Positions 8,113-16,377 of a DNA stretch of 64,000 nucleotides are shown here, piece by piece. Source of the stretch: Desulfosporosinus orientis DSM 765 (GTDB lineage Bacteria; Bacillota; Desulfitobacteriia; Desulfitobacteriales; Desulfitobacteriaceae); NCBI RefSeq assembly GCF_000235605.1, contig NC_016584.1:3522001-3586000 (forward strand). Reading direction: 5' to 3'. Positions within the stretch are counted from its first letter, which is position 1, and each line of letters begins with the position of its first letter. The notes under the pieces are model-generated. The model was not told the DNA's origin. It was given only the letters and a program-made list of their open reading frames with translations, and searched no databases. Both the position numbers and the translations under genes were made by a program.

Positions 8113-8976
8113 ATGAAAAAACTGGGCTTTTTAGGTCCAAAAGGAAGCTTTTCCGAAGAGGCGGTACATTTGTTATTAGCTACTCAGCCAGAATTAAGTG
8201 ATTCTGCACCTGAACTTATTCCCTATTCAACAATCCCCCGTTTACTGTTTGCCTGTAATAATAAAGAAATTGACTGGGCCTTTGTCCCATTAGAGAATTC
8301 TACGGAAGGGCAAGTTGGGGTAACAATGGATACTCTTGCCCAGACTGAGCATCTGTATATTACTCGTGAATTCGTCCATCCCATCGATCAGTGTCTTTTG
8401 GCACACGAGCCTATGCCTCTGGAACAGATCGAACGGGTTTATTCTCATGAACAGGCTATAGGGCAATGCCGAGACTTCCTTGAAAAGTTCCTCCCCAACG
8501 CTCAACAAATAACTTGTCTCAGTACAGCTGAAGCCGCCCATAGAATATCTTCAATTCGAGAGAATTGGGCTGCTATAGGACCACGCCGCGCTGCCAGACT
8601 ATACAATTTACACATCTTGAAAGAATGCATTCAGGATGCCACACTCAATGCTACACGCTTTGTCTTAGTAGGGCATAGCTTGGCAGAAATGTCGGATGGT
8701 GAAGATAAGACCTCCCTTCTGGTCATCGCTGAAAATACACCCGGTTCCTTATATCGCATTTTAGGAGAGTTCGCTAAGCGCCATATCAATTTAAGCCGTA
8801 TCGAATCTCGTCCCTCCAAGCGAAAACTCGGCGAGTACGTTTTTTTCGTTGATGTGGATGGATATGTTTTCGCTCCTCCCATTCAAGATGTGCTATGGTC
8901 ACTTAAGAAAGATAATATTTCCGTTAAGTTACTGGGGTCTTACCCAAAAGCCCTTCCCCACGAACAAATATTTTAA
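8113..8976 (+). CDS. pheA: Prephenate dehydratase
   Basis: Converts prephenate to phenylpyruvate, the committed step to phenylalanine. The N-terminus LGFLGPKGSFSEEA is the PDT signature region. The catalytic substrate-binding motif is present as LNATRFVLVG (about 178-187). A C-terminal ACT domain (about 198-275) contains the Phe-binding motif ESRPSK (about 231), implying feedback inhibition. The length (287 aa) is that of a monofunctional enzyme without chorismate mutase. ATG start behind GGAAGGAG. Single gene with its own terminator. Confidence 0.95.
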   Translation: MKKLGFLGPKGSFSEEAVHLLLATQPELSDSAPELIPYSTIPRLLFACNNKEIDWAFVPLENSTEGQVGVTMDTLAQTEHLYITREFVHPIDQCLLAHEPMPLEQIERVYSHEQAIGQCRDFLEKFLPNAQQITCLSTAEAAHRISSIRENWAAIGPRRAARLYNLHILKECIQDATLNATRFVLVGHSLAEMSDGEDKTSLLVIAENTPGSLYRILGEFAKRHINLSRIESRPSKRKLGEYVFFVDVDGYVFAPPIQDVLWSLKKDNISVKLLGSYPKALPHEQIF

Positions 8977-9001
8977 GGAGAGAGGAAAAGCCTCTCTCCT
9001 T
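8975..9001. terminator. Terminator between pheA and thrC
   Basis: AAGGAGAGAGG (8975-8985) pairs with CCTCTCTCCTT (8991-9001) with a 5-base loop, overlapping the pheA stop. It sits between two convergent genes and may serve both. Confidence 0.8.
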
Positions 9002-9023
9002 AATTATTCCTATTCCCAATCAA

Positions 9024-10493
9024 TTACCCGAACATTATTTGAACCAACTGAGCAATTTCTTCCGGAATAGCCGAATGAACTCTCTTTTCCGGCTTTTTCT
9101 CTAAGCCTTGTAAGCCCGCCGGAATTTTCCATCCCGTTAACATACTTAGGCGATTAAGGGCTTCCCATTCATCTGCGCAACTCTCTCGTTGATCAAGTCC
9201 TCTGATAACATTTGAAGAAAATTTAAAAGGACTGGCTGTTGAAGCAATTGCCGTGAATGTTTGATCCTTCGTTGCGGAAACATAATCATCGTATACTTTC
9301 ATTGCTACAGCAGTATGGGGATCAAAAACATAATTGTATGCTTGATAACTTTTGGCGATTGTTTCGAGAGTCTCCTCTTCATTGGCCCATCCTGCATAAA
9401 CTGTATTCCGGCAAGCTTTTAAAGTAGCGTCATCGACAGAAAACATCCCCTGATTGCTCGCATCATACCAGGAACGGACTTTTTCAGCATCTCGTCCACT
9501 CATCTCGTAAAGAAAGCGCTCAAAATTACTTGAAACCAAAATATCCATGGAAGGAGAAATAGTTTGATAGAAGGTCCTTTGACTTTGATAAACTCCCGTA
9601 GCAAAAAAATCCGTCAGAACATTGTTAGTATTCGAGGCACAAATGATTTTGTCTAGGGGAAGACCCATACACTTGGCATAATAAGCCGCCTGTAAGTTTC
9701 CAAAGTTACCAGTAGGAACCACAACATTCATTGCACTCCCTGCTGCAACCTTTCCCTGTTTAACCGCCTGCAAATAGGCCCAATAATAGTAAACGATCTG
9801 AGGCAAAAGACGGCCCCAGTTGATGGAATTAGCCGATGAAAAAATCAGATTTTTTTCCTGAAGCCGGCGTTTCAAACTCTCTGATGCGAAGATTTGCTTC
9901 ACTGCCGTTTGACATTGATCAAAGTTCCCCTTAACTGCTACAACATGAGTATTGGATCCTTCCGTAGTTGTCATTTGACGCTCCTGAACAGGGCTTACAC
10001 CTCCGTCAGGATAGAAGACAACAATATGCATACCCTTCCGGTTTTTAAACCCTTCTAAGGCCGCTTTTCCCGTATCCCCAGATGTGGCTACCAGTATTAA
10101 TACATCTTCGTCCCGGTTGAATTGTTTAAGACTAACTTTCAATAAGTCCGGTAATACCTGTAAAGCCATGTCTTTAAAAGCAGCCGTGGGGCCATGCCAA
10201 AGCTCTAAAACTCCGAACTTGCCCACAGACACTAATGGTGCCGGATCTTCACCATCAAAAGTGCCATCTCGATAGACATCAACAATACTTGAAACCGCTT
10301 CCTCAGGAAAATCCGCTAAATAGGGCATCATCACTTGTTTAGCGACATCGCGATATGTTAAGCCTTGAAGGTCTTGCCAATTCAAGTTGGGAAATGTTGA
10401 AGGAACAAAAAGTCCCCCACTCGGTACCATTCCTAAAGTGATCGCTTGTGATGCTGTTTGCCCATTAAGATTACCCCTGGTGCTTTCGTACAA
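9024..10493 (-). CDS. thrC: Threonine synthase
   Basis: PLP-dependent lyase turning O-phosphohomoserine into threonine. At 489 aa with N-terminal YESTRGN and GLFVPSTFP, it belongs to the longer class typical of clostridia and proteobacteria. The PLP lysine is in TAAFKDMALQ (about residue 105). The phosphate-binding glycine-rich loop GDTGKAALEGF is present, as is VVPTGNFGN further on. It starts at TTG 10493 with GGAGGG seven bases upstream. It is not in an operon with hom or thrB in this window; no T-box or other leader is seen in the 240-base gap upstream. Confidence 0.95.
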   Translation of the reverse strand: MYESTRGNLNGQTASQAITLGMVPSGGLFVPSTFPNLNWQDLQGLTYRDVAKQVMMPYLADFPEEAVSSIVDVYRDGTFDGEDPAPLVSVGKFGVLELWHGPTAAFKDMALQVLPDLLKVSLKQFNRDEDVLILVATSGDTGKAALEGFKNRKGMHIVVFYPDGGVSPVQERQMTTTEGSNTHVVAVKGNFDQCQTAVKQIFASESLKRRLQEKNLIFSSANSINWGRLLPQIVYYYWAYLQAVKQGKVAAGSAMNVVVPTGNFGNLQAAYYAKCMGLPLDKIICASNTNNVLTDFFATGVYQSQRTFYQTISPSMDILVSSNFERFLYEMSGRDAEKVRSWYDASNQGMFSVDDATLKACRNTVYAGWANEEETLETIAKSYQAYNYVFDPHTAVAMKVYDDYVSATKDQTFTAIASTASPFKFSSNVIRGLDQRESCADEWEALNRLSMLTGWKIPAGLQGLEKKPEKRVHSAIPEEIAQLVQIMFG

Positions 10494-10733
10494 TACGTTT
10501 CCCTCCTTGATCCATGAACTTGCTTAATTATTTACACTCTATTGGCTGTATATTCGCCTTTTAAGAATAAATCTCCTCCTTATTAAAAAATTACTTCTAA
10601 GAGCTAAAATTTTCAGGTAACTTGCTGGCTGATACCTTAAGTGTTCACTGAAATAATAAAACTTTAGGAGGAAACTAAAAGATAACGTTGAATATCTTTA
10701 TTAGAATACTTTTAACTCGAAAGGAGTATTACA

Positions 10734-12122
10734 ATGTCAGATTACTCGATACGTAAATATAGACAAAGTCTCATTATTGGACTGATTGGAGTTGTTAAAG
10801 AGCTATTTCCCGGTGAACAGCTAAAAATTTCTCACTCGATCCTTGATGGTGTTTATTGTGAACTTGAAAATTCCATACTTTCTTCAAGAGAAATTCAAAA
10901 AATTGAAGACAGCTTAAATAATTGGGTGCTTTCAGATACAGCCATTCCCTATGAAACCGGACATGATCATTTATATCATTGTCAAATTGACAAAGAAACA
11001 GTAGCGACAATCTATCCTCCTTTGGCCCGATCAGGGTTATTAAAGCATTTTAAACTCATTCATTTTGTTCCTGGTTTTATTATTTTGTTTCCTAACACCA
11101 ATCATCCGGAATCTCTAGCTTCATTTGTTCCTCCCGAACAGCTTTCTTCCACCTTTTCAGAAACGCAGCGTTGGTTAGAAAATTTACATCTTTCTTATGT
11201 TGAAGATGTTAATAAAATCATATCTGCTAAATCCTCCCAAGATCTAATCTATCTGGCTGAGGCTTTGCACGAAAAGAAAATTTCCTCCATCGCCGACCGA
11301 ATTTACGAGCAGCGGTCTAAAGTGCGAGTGATACTTATATCCGGGCCTACGTCGTCAGGAAAGACAACCTTTGCTCAGCGGCTCTCAACTCAGTTGCGAG
11401 TTAACGGTCTCCGACCTGTTGCCTTATCCCTCGACAATTATTTCTTGCCAAGGGAAAAAACCCCTTTAGACAGTAATGGCCAATACGACTTCGAATGCCT
11501 GGAAGCACTGGATTTGCCGCTCCTCGCTGAGCAATTAAATGACTTGATCAACGGATCGGAGGTCGAAACGCCAATATTTGATTTCGTTTGTGGGGGTCGA
11601 TGCGAGGTTGGGAAACCTATGCGCCTAGGTCCTAATGAAATTCTGGTCGTTGAGGGAATACATGCCCTTAACCCATCATTACTCCCTTCCCTTGACAGAA
11701 CTCAATTGTTTAAGATATACGTCAGTTCACTATTCCAACTTAATATTGATGCCTATACTCGTGTTCCAACAACAGAAGTACGACTTATCCGCCGTCTAGT
11801 TCGTGATGATAAATTTCGAGGTACAGATCCCGAAAAGACCCTTGCCCAATGGGAAAGTGTACGCCGGGGAGAAAACCACAATATCTTTCCTTATCAGGAA
11901 GAAGCCGATGTTATGTTTAACTCAAGCTTGCTCTACGAACTGAATGCCTTACGCCCTTTTGCCGAACATTTATTAGTCTCAATTACTCCAGATTCTCCTC
12001 AGTATGAAATGGCAGTCCATCTCTTGACTTTGCTTTCCTTTTTTGATCCATTAGATATTTCTACGGTACCTTTCAACTCAATACTTAGAGAATTTTTAGG
12101 CGGAAGTGCTTATAACGTTTAA
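10734..12122 (+). CDS. Uridine kinase-like P-loop protein
   Basis: The C-terminal half is a phosphoribulokinase/uridine-kinase domain: Walker A GPTSSGKTTF (about 204-213), a SLDNYF base-binding motif, a DFECLEALD segment, and IRRLVRDDKFRGTDPEKTLAQW. The N-terminal half (about 1-180) corresponds to the accessory region of the large nucleoside-kinase family that resembles threonyl-tRNA synthetase editing domains. At 462 aa the protein is about 90 residues shorter than usual members and seems to lack the leading TGS-like part. Nucleoside phosphorylation is likely; exact substrate not provable. ATG start behind AAAGGAG. Confidence 0.82.
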   Translation: MSDYSIRKYRQSLIIGLIGVVKELFPGEQLKISHSILDGVYCELENSILSSREIQKIEDSLNNWVLSDTAIPYETGHDHLYHCQIDKETVATIYPPLARSGLLKHFKLIHFVPGFIILFPNTNHPESLASFVPPEQLSSTFSETQRWLENLHLSYVEDVNKIISAKSSQDLIYLAEALHEKKISSIADRIYEQRSKVRVILISGPTSSGKTTFAQRLSTQLRVNGLRPVALSLDNYFLPREKTPLDSNGQYDFECLEALDLPLLAEQLNDLINGSEVETPIFDFVCGGRCEVGKPMRLGPNEILVVEGIHALNPSLLPSLDRTQLFKIYVSSLFQLNIDAYTRVPTTEVRLIRRLVRDDKFRGTDPEKTLAQWESVRRGENHNIFPYQEEADVMFNSSLLYELNALRPFAEHLLVSITPDSPQYEMAVHLLTLLSFFDPLDISTVPFNSILREFLGGSAYNV

Positions 12123-12148
12123 GCCCATTAGAAAACTTGGCTGGCGCC

Positions 12149-12256
12149 CGACGAAGACACTGTCTTCGCACGGGTTAAACCTTCTTGCAGCACTGTCTTC
12201 GCACGAATTAGCCTTTCTTGCGGTATACAACGAAAAGTTATACTTTCTGATTAGTA
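12149..12256 (+). repeat. Dispersed intergenic repeat, copy A
   Basis: A 108-bp stretch just downstream of the kinase gene that recurs at 57654-57759 on the opposite strand with only about eight differences by eye; the first 45 bases are identical. It starts with a perfect palindrome (CGAAGACA-C-TGTCTTCG). It contains two imperfect direct repeats of about 34 bases, each beginning CACTGTCTTCGCACG, and ends TTATACTTTCTGATTAGTA. It is noncoding, is not a known IS end, and its orientation matches the upstream gene in both copies. Confidence 0.8.
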
Positions 12257-12260
12257 CGAG

Positions 12261-12303
12261 AAAATACGCTTTGAAACGGTTAAAGCCGGATCAAAGCGTA
12301 TTC
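12261..12303. terminator. Hairpin terminator, arms shared with the one at 1.8 kb
   Basis: AAATACGCTTTGA pairs with TCAAAGCGTATTC a short loop away. It sits between the convergent kinase and tautomerase genes. Its arms are the same sequence as those of the hairpin at 1801-1849, with a different loop. Confidence 0.7.
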
Positions 12304-12331
12304 TTTGATATAGTTATACTTGTTAGTAATA

Positions 12332-12517
12332 TTATTGGTCAATAGCAAGCTTTCCAGCTTTAGCATAATTTTCTTTTGCCATATCTCGAATGATAATTGA
12401 TACACTCTCTGCAGGTGCACCGATTGATTCCATTATCGCCTGGGTTACTTTCTCGGCCAGTAATCGTTTCTGTTCAACGGAACGACCTTCAAATAATTCG
12501 ATTTGGACAATTGGCAT
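12332..12517 (-). CDS. 4-oxalocrotonate tautomerase family protein
   Basis: A 61-residue protein starting MPIVQIELFEG; after Met removal the catalytic Pro1 is exposed as in the 4-OT superfamily. Family features are the RSVEQKRLLAEKVTQAI helix and VSIIIRDMAKENYAKAG. Enzymes of this family are homo-oligomeric keto-enol tautomerases. ATG start behind AGGAGG. It is the last gene of the minus-strand cluster headed by the HD-GYP gene; the FAH-family gene two positions upstream is another enzyme type often seen in aromatic-acid pathways. Confidence 0.9.
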   Translation of the reverse strand: MPIVQIELFEGRSVEQKRLLAEKVTQAIMESIGAPAESVSIIIRDMAKENYAKAGKLAIDQ

Positions 12518-12551
12518 ACTCTAACCTCCTAACTTATTTATTTCATGCTAT

Positions 12552-12893
12552 TTATTCCGACTGTTTGATAAACTCTGAAGAGACCTCATGAATAGCGAAA
12601 GAAAGATTACGTCGCTCAGCAAGCTGGTAAATTCGTTGAGGCTGCTCTATCAATCGATCCTTTTCCATACGCTGACAGCTTTTGATACTACGTTCTAAGC
12701 GAAGTGCTTCACTCCACGACCCCACCTCCCATGCTTGTGCTAAAGTAACCGGAAGATGTGAGGCTGTGTATTTTGCCCCTTTCCCTTTTGAGGCGCCCTT
12801 ATTATGCTCTTTGATTCTCCGAAGGAGATCAGTCGTCGCACCGGTATAGATTGTATTATTACCACATCTCGCCAGGTACACCCAGTATCCCAT
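12552..12893 (-). CDS. GIY-YIG domain protein
   Basis: Small single-domain GIY-YIG protein: MGYWVYLARCGNNTIYTGATTDLLRRIKEHN carries the paired motifs (VYL and YTG), the conserved Arg and the EHN/Lys region. The tail has the conserved SWSEALRLERSIKS segment with catalytic-type Glu. Members of this UPF0213-like group are presumed structure-specific nucleases of unknown role. The start at ATG 12893 is chosen because AAGGAG lies just upstream; a longer frame to 12953 would overlap mqnA. Confidence 0.85.
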   Translation of the reverse strand: MGYWVYLARCGNNTIYTGATTDLLRRIKEHNKGASKGKGAKYTASHLPVTLAQAWEVGSWSEALRLERSIKSCQRMEKDRLIEQPQRIYQLAERRNLSFAIHEVSSEFIKQSE

Positions 12894-12897
12894 AGCT

Positions 12898-13716
12898 TTA
12901 CTCCTTAGGCCAAAACTCAAGAACCGGACGACTTGACAGTAAATTAAGTTCATAACACAGACCTAGATATTTTTCTAAACCCATGACGTAGGTTAGATCT
13001 AATCCATAATTAAACTGCGCAAAATAATCCTTCCAAAAATCAAAGGATCCTCCCAGCATCCTCTGACATTCCAAAATGATATCTTCCATATGATTTAATG
13101 CTTTAGCTTTAGCTTCCAGCAGCAATTGATAGACCTTTTCAATCTCCGCTGCTTGTTCCGCTAAAAGCCTTTTGGGGAATGCCCAAACAGCATAGGTCAT
13201 TGAACAACCCGTATGTTTAAACCATTCCTCACCCAAATCATAGATAAAACAATCCGGATGGAGAAGGGCTGCTTGGATAGCTGCATCTCCAATGAGAAGA
13301 GCTGCCTGGGCTTTCTCAAACATCTCTTTAAGATTAGCCGGCATAGTCACATAATGGGGATGCACGCCATAATAGTGATGAAGTAATATTTTAGTAAGAT
13401 TAACAGAAGTTGCCGATGCATCGCTTAAGGCCACAGTCAAACCCTCAAAAGTTTCTAAAGGAACTTTTGAGAATAACAGAATAGATCCGACTCGACCTTT
13501 TGTTGAAACGGAAAGGTTCGGTAAAACAGCGTACTCACGCCAATGCTCTCCATATGAAAAAGCGCTGATGGGTGCCATATCAATCCGGCCTTCAGCTAAC
13601 ATTGCATTATGTCCTGTAGGTTCAGCTATAGCACATTCCAGTAAGGGCTGCTCTTTCTGCAAGAAATGAAACATTGGCAACATATTGGTATTTGGGTTAT
13701 GTCCAATACGAATCAT
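12898..13716 (-). CDS. mqnA: Chorismate dehydratase (futalosine pathway)
   Basis: Periplasmic-binding-protein-fold enzyme that dehydrates chorismate to 3-enolpyruvyl-benzoate, the first step of the futalosine route to menaquinone. Family marks: RIGHNPNTNMLPMF at the N-terminus (usual form has a YLN-P), GRIDMAPISAFSYG, VSTKGRVGSILLFS, the SATSVNLTKILL stretch and ALLIGDAA. Length (272 aa) fits. Its ATG overlaps the stop of the FAH gene by four bases (ATGA), implying translational coupling. MqnB, C and D are not in this window; ubiE/menG at 23.5 kb would act later in the same pathway. Confidence 0.88.
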   Translation of the reverse strand: MIRIGHNPNTNMLPMFHFLQKEQPLLECAIAEPTGHNAMLAEGRIDMAPISAFSYGEHWREYAVLPNLSVSTKGRVGSILLFSKVPLETFEGLTVALSDASATSVNLTKILLHHYYGVHPHYVTMPANLKEMFEKAQAALLIGDAAIQAALLHPDCFIYDLGEEWFKHTGCSMTYAVWAFPKRLLAEQAAEIEKVYQLLLEAKAKALNHMEDIILECQRMLGGSFDFWKDYFAQFNYGLDLTYVMGLEKYLGLCYELNLLSSRPVLEFWPKE

Positions 13717-14477
13717 GCCTGTACCCCCACGGTGTTTCGCAATTCCCCAATCATTGGTATTCTGACAACAACTTCATCTCCCGGCTGCATTGGACCCACA
13801 CCCTCCGGTGTACCTGTAAGTACCACATCACCAGGGTTGAGTGTCATGACCTGAGATATGAAACTAATAAGTTTTGGTACTGAGTTTATCAAATACTGAG
13901 TATTTGAAGTTTGCTTAACCTCTCCATTCAACAATCCTTGAACATCTAAATGGCTTGGATCAATACCCGTCACAACCCAAGGTCCCAAGGGGCAGAATGT
14001 ATCAAATGATTTGCCTCGAGTCCATTGGCCATCCTTTTTTTGCAAATCTCTCGCGGTAACATCATTCGCACAAGTATAACCAAAGATAGCTTCTAAAGCA
14101 TCCGTTTCCGGTACATTTTTAATGGTTTTGCCAATAACCACCGCCAGTTCAGCTTCATAATCTACCCGTTGGCTTATTTTGGGGTAGATGATCTCTGCAT
14201 CGGGCCCAATCACACTGGTCTGAGGCTTCATAAAAATCACCGGGTCATCGGGCAGGGAATGCTCTAATTCTTTAGCATGTAAGGCGTAATTAAGCCCCAC
14301 ACATAGGACTTTATTTGGCTCAACCGGAGCAAGAAGGGTAACCTCATTCAAGGATACTAAAGTCTCTGTCGGTTTACTCAAAGGATCTAAAAACGGCCCA
14401 TCAAGAACCCTAACCCTATCTCCTTCAATCACTCCATGTTTTACTTCTTTGTTATTAAAAAAACGAACATATTTCAT
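13713..14477 (-). CDS. Fumarylacetoacetate hydrolase family protein
   Basis: FAH-fold C-C bond hydrolase/decarboxylase acting on acylpyruvate-type compounds; precise substrate unknown. The metal-binding acidic motif is in VDYEAELAVVIGKT, with the Asp in ANDVTARDLQ. Further family blocks are GKSFDTFCPLGPWVV and the C-terminal TGTPEGVGPMQPGD. The start is taken at ATG 14477 (MKYVRFF), behind GAGAGGG; an upstream in-frame start at 14501 would run into nth. It lies between nth and mqnA in one tight minus-strand operon. Confidence 0.9.
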   Translation of the reverse strand: MKYVRFFNNKEVKHGVIEGDRVRVLDGPFLDPLSKPTETLVSLNEVTLLAPVEPNKVLCVGLNYALHAKELEHSLPDDPVIFMKPQTSVIGPDAEIIYPKISQRVDYEAELAVVIGKTIKNVPETDALEAIFGYTCANDVTARDLQKKDGQWTRGKSFDTFCPLGPWVVTGIDPSHLDVQGLLNGEVKQTSNTQYLINSVPKLISFISQVMTLNPGDVVLTGTPEGVGPMQPGDEVVVRIPMIGELRNTVGVQA

Positions 14478-14502
14478 AATTCCAACCCTCTCAATTGTCA
14501 AT

Positions 14503-15162
14503 TTAATTTGAGCGACTGAGTTCTTCTAAATACATCATGCAAACCGAACTCACTGGACATTCCTCACATCGCGGTTTTCGTGCACTGCAGATGCGCCTGC
14601 CAAGAAAGATAAGAAGATGATGGACTATTGACCACCTATCTTGTGGGAATACCTCTCTTAGTTCGTCTTCTACTTTTTCCGGAGTTTTCCCACTGGCAAT
14701 CCCTAATCGATGGGCAACACGAAAAACATGTGTGTCAACTGCAATGGCCGGTATTCCAAAGGCATTGCTTGCAACCACATTAGCTGTTTTACGTCCTACA
14801 CCGGGAAGTTCTTTAAGCAACTCCAAATCCTCAGGGACTTGTCCGTTGTATTTTTCGACAAGGACTTGACAAGCAGATAGAATGTTCTTGGCCTTATTAT
14901 GAAATAACCCTAAAGAACGAATTTTATTCTCAAGTGTAGTTTGACCTAATTTAATGATTTTTTCTGGAGTATTTGCTTCTGAAAACAGAGAAGCTGTCAC
15001 AAGATTTACTCTTTCGTCAGTACATTGAGCCGATAAAATAGTCGCTATCAATAATTCAAAGGGTGTATCAAATTCTAATTCACAGCGTGCCTCAGGAAAC
15101 TCATTCATTAATGCTTTATAAATAAATTCTGAGACCGGCTCATCGGAACCAATCTGTGCCAT
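14503..15162 (-). CDS. nth: Endonuclease III
   Basis: Base-excision-repair DNA glycosylase/AP lyase for oxidised pyrimidines. The helix-hairpin-helix LPGVGRKTANVV (about 119-130) and the catalytic Asp in AVDTHVFRVAHRLG are present. The [4Fe-4S] cluster ligands are the C-terminal CSARKPRCEECPVSSVC (Cys-X6-Cys-X2-Cys-X5-Cys). Length 219 aa is typical. ATG start; about 18 bases downstream of the HD-GYP gene. Confidence 0.96.
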   Translation of the reverse strand: MAQIGSDEPVSEFIYKALMNEFPEARCELEFDTPFELLIATILSAQCTDERVNLVTASLFSEANTPEKIIKLGQTTLENKIRSLGLFHNKAKNILSACQVLVEKYNGQVPEDLELLKELPGVGRKTANVVASNAFGIPAIAVDTHVFRVAHRLGIASGKTPEKVEDELREVFPQDRWSIVHHLLIFLGRRICSARKPRCEECPVSSVCMMYLEELSRSN

Positions 15163-15179
15163 GCTGTTACCTCCGCAGA

Positions 15180-16235
15180 CTAACTTAAAACTTCCTGAAT
15201 AAAGATGGTTCGTTTCTCTACCATGTTATACTCTTTAATAATATTTGAGCCAAATTCAAATTCCTCAAAAACTCTTACGATTGGCCGAGCAGGCATGCTC
15301 AAATTTTGATCAACAACAACCCCGATCTCCCCTGTATTTAACCTCACCGTAATCCCTGTTGGATAGGCAGCAATATTTTTCAGAAACATTCGGATCATCT
15401 CAAGGGGATAGAGAATACCCGCCAGACCCATAAGTACTTCACAGGCTTCATGGGGCATAATTCGCTTAGAAGCAGGTTGATTTGACGTTAACTTATCGTA
15501 TAAATCTGCAATTCCGACTATTTGTGCCAAAGGGTGTATTTCCCCTTCTTTTAAGTGTCTGGGATAACCCGTCCCATTCAAGTGCTCATGATGTTGAAAA
15601 GCAATATGCGCTACGACCAAATTTAGGTCTTTTCGTTTTCTGAGATCTTCGAAACCTAAGATGGTGTGTGTTTTGATAATCTCAATTTCTTCTGGCGTTA
15701 AATCCGTTTTTTTGACAAGACTTGGATCTAATTGTATCTTACCAAAATCATGAAGAATCGCACCGACAGCTAGTGTCTCAATCTTTTCGCGTTCGAGCAG
15801 CAAAGCTTTGCCAAGAATTGTTGACAGAACACATACATTAACAGAATGAGCGAATATTTGGTCATCTAAATCACGCATATCCATCACGTTAACTAGTATG
15901 TCCTTTTTAAATAAGATCTCTTCGACGATTTTATTAATTATTTTTTTTACCTCGAAGCCATCCAGTTCCTTCCCCAAGCGAACAGCACGTGTACTCTTCT
16001 CTAGAATTTCCAGTGCTTCGCGCCGGTGGGTTTCACTAATAACATCATCTACGACGACATCATTAAAACGTTCATCCTCAATATAAACAATAGAAATCCC
16101 CATGCCTTTCAGCTTAGCAATATATAAGGGAGTAAGCTTTACTCCTTTTCCTAGCAGAATTCGACCTGAGCTTGAGAAGATAGTTTTACCTAAGACATCC
16201 CCCATAGTCAATGAATTTACACTTACTTGCCGCAC
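15180..16235 (-). CDS. HD-GYP domain phosphodiesterase
   Basis: Probable cyclic-di-GMP phosphodiesterase. An N-terminal region (about 1-110) has no recognised domain. The HD-GYP domain (about 120-300) has HD in ILHDFGKIQLD, HTILGFEDL, HH in FQHHEHLNGTGYP and the GYP motif in the same stretch. A short C-terminal beta-rich tail (VRLNTGEIGVVVDQ) follows. GTG 16235 start behind AAGGAG. First gene of the minus-strand operon that continues into nth. Confidence 0.88.
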   Translation of the reverse strand: MRQVSVNSLTMGDVLGKTIFSSSGRILLGKGVKLTPLYIAKLKGMGISIVYIEDERFNDVVVDDVISETHRREALEILEKSTRAVRLGKELDGFEVKKIINKIVEEILFKKDILVNVMDMRDLDDQIFAHSVNVCVLSTILGKALLLEREKIETLAVGAILHDFGKIQLDPSLVKKTDLTPEEIEIIKTHTILGFEDLRKRKDLNLVVAHIAFQHHEHLNGTGYPRHLKEGEIHPLAQIVGIADLYDKLTSNQPASKRIMPHEACEVLMGLAGILYPLEMIRMFLKNIAAYPTGITVRLNTGEIGVVVDQNLSMPARPIVRVFEEFEFGSNIIKEYNMVEKRTIFIQEVLS

Positions 16236-16377
16236 TTAGAGGTTTGCTCCTTCCTAAATTAGAGCATCTATATTGCCCGTATAAATACAATCCTACACCA
16301 TTTCTTCCTTTTTTCCCAGTCTACTTTTAAATAATGATGATGACGGAAAAGGATCTAAGGAGTATACTAATAAAGCA

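Noticed and set aside
10494-10733. Possible T-box or other leader upstream of thrC
   Set aside because: No AGGGTGGNACCGCG-like antiterminator block and no aptamer found in the gap.
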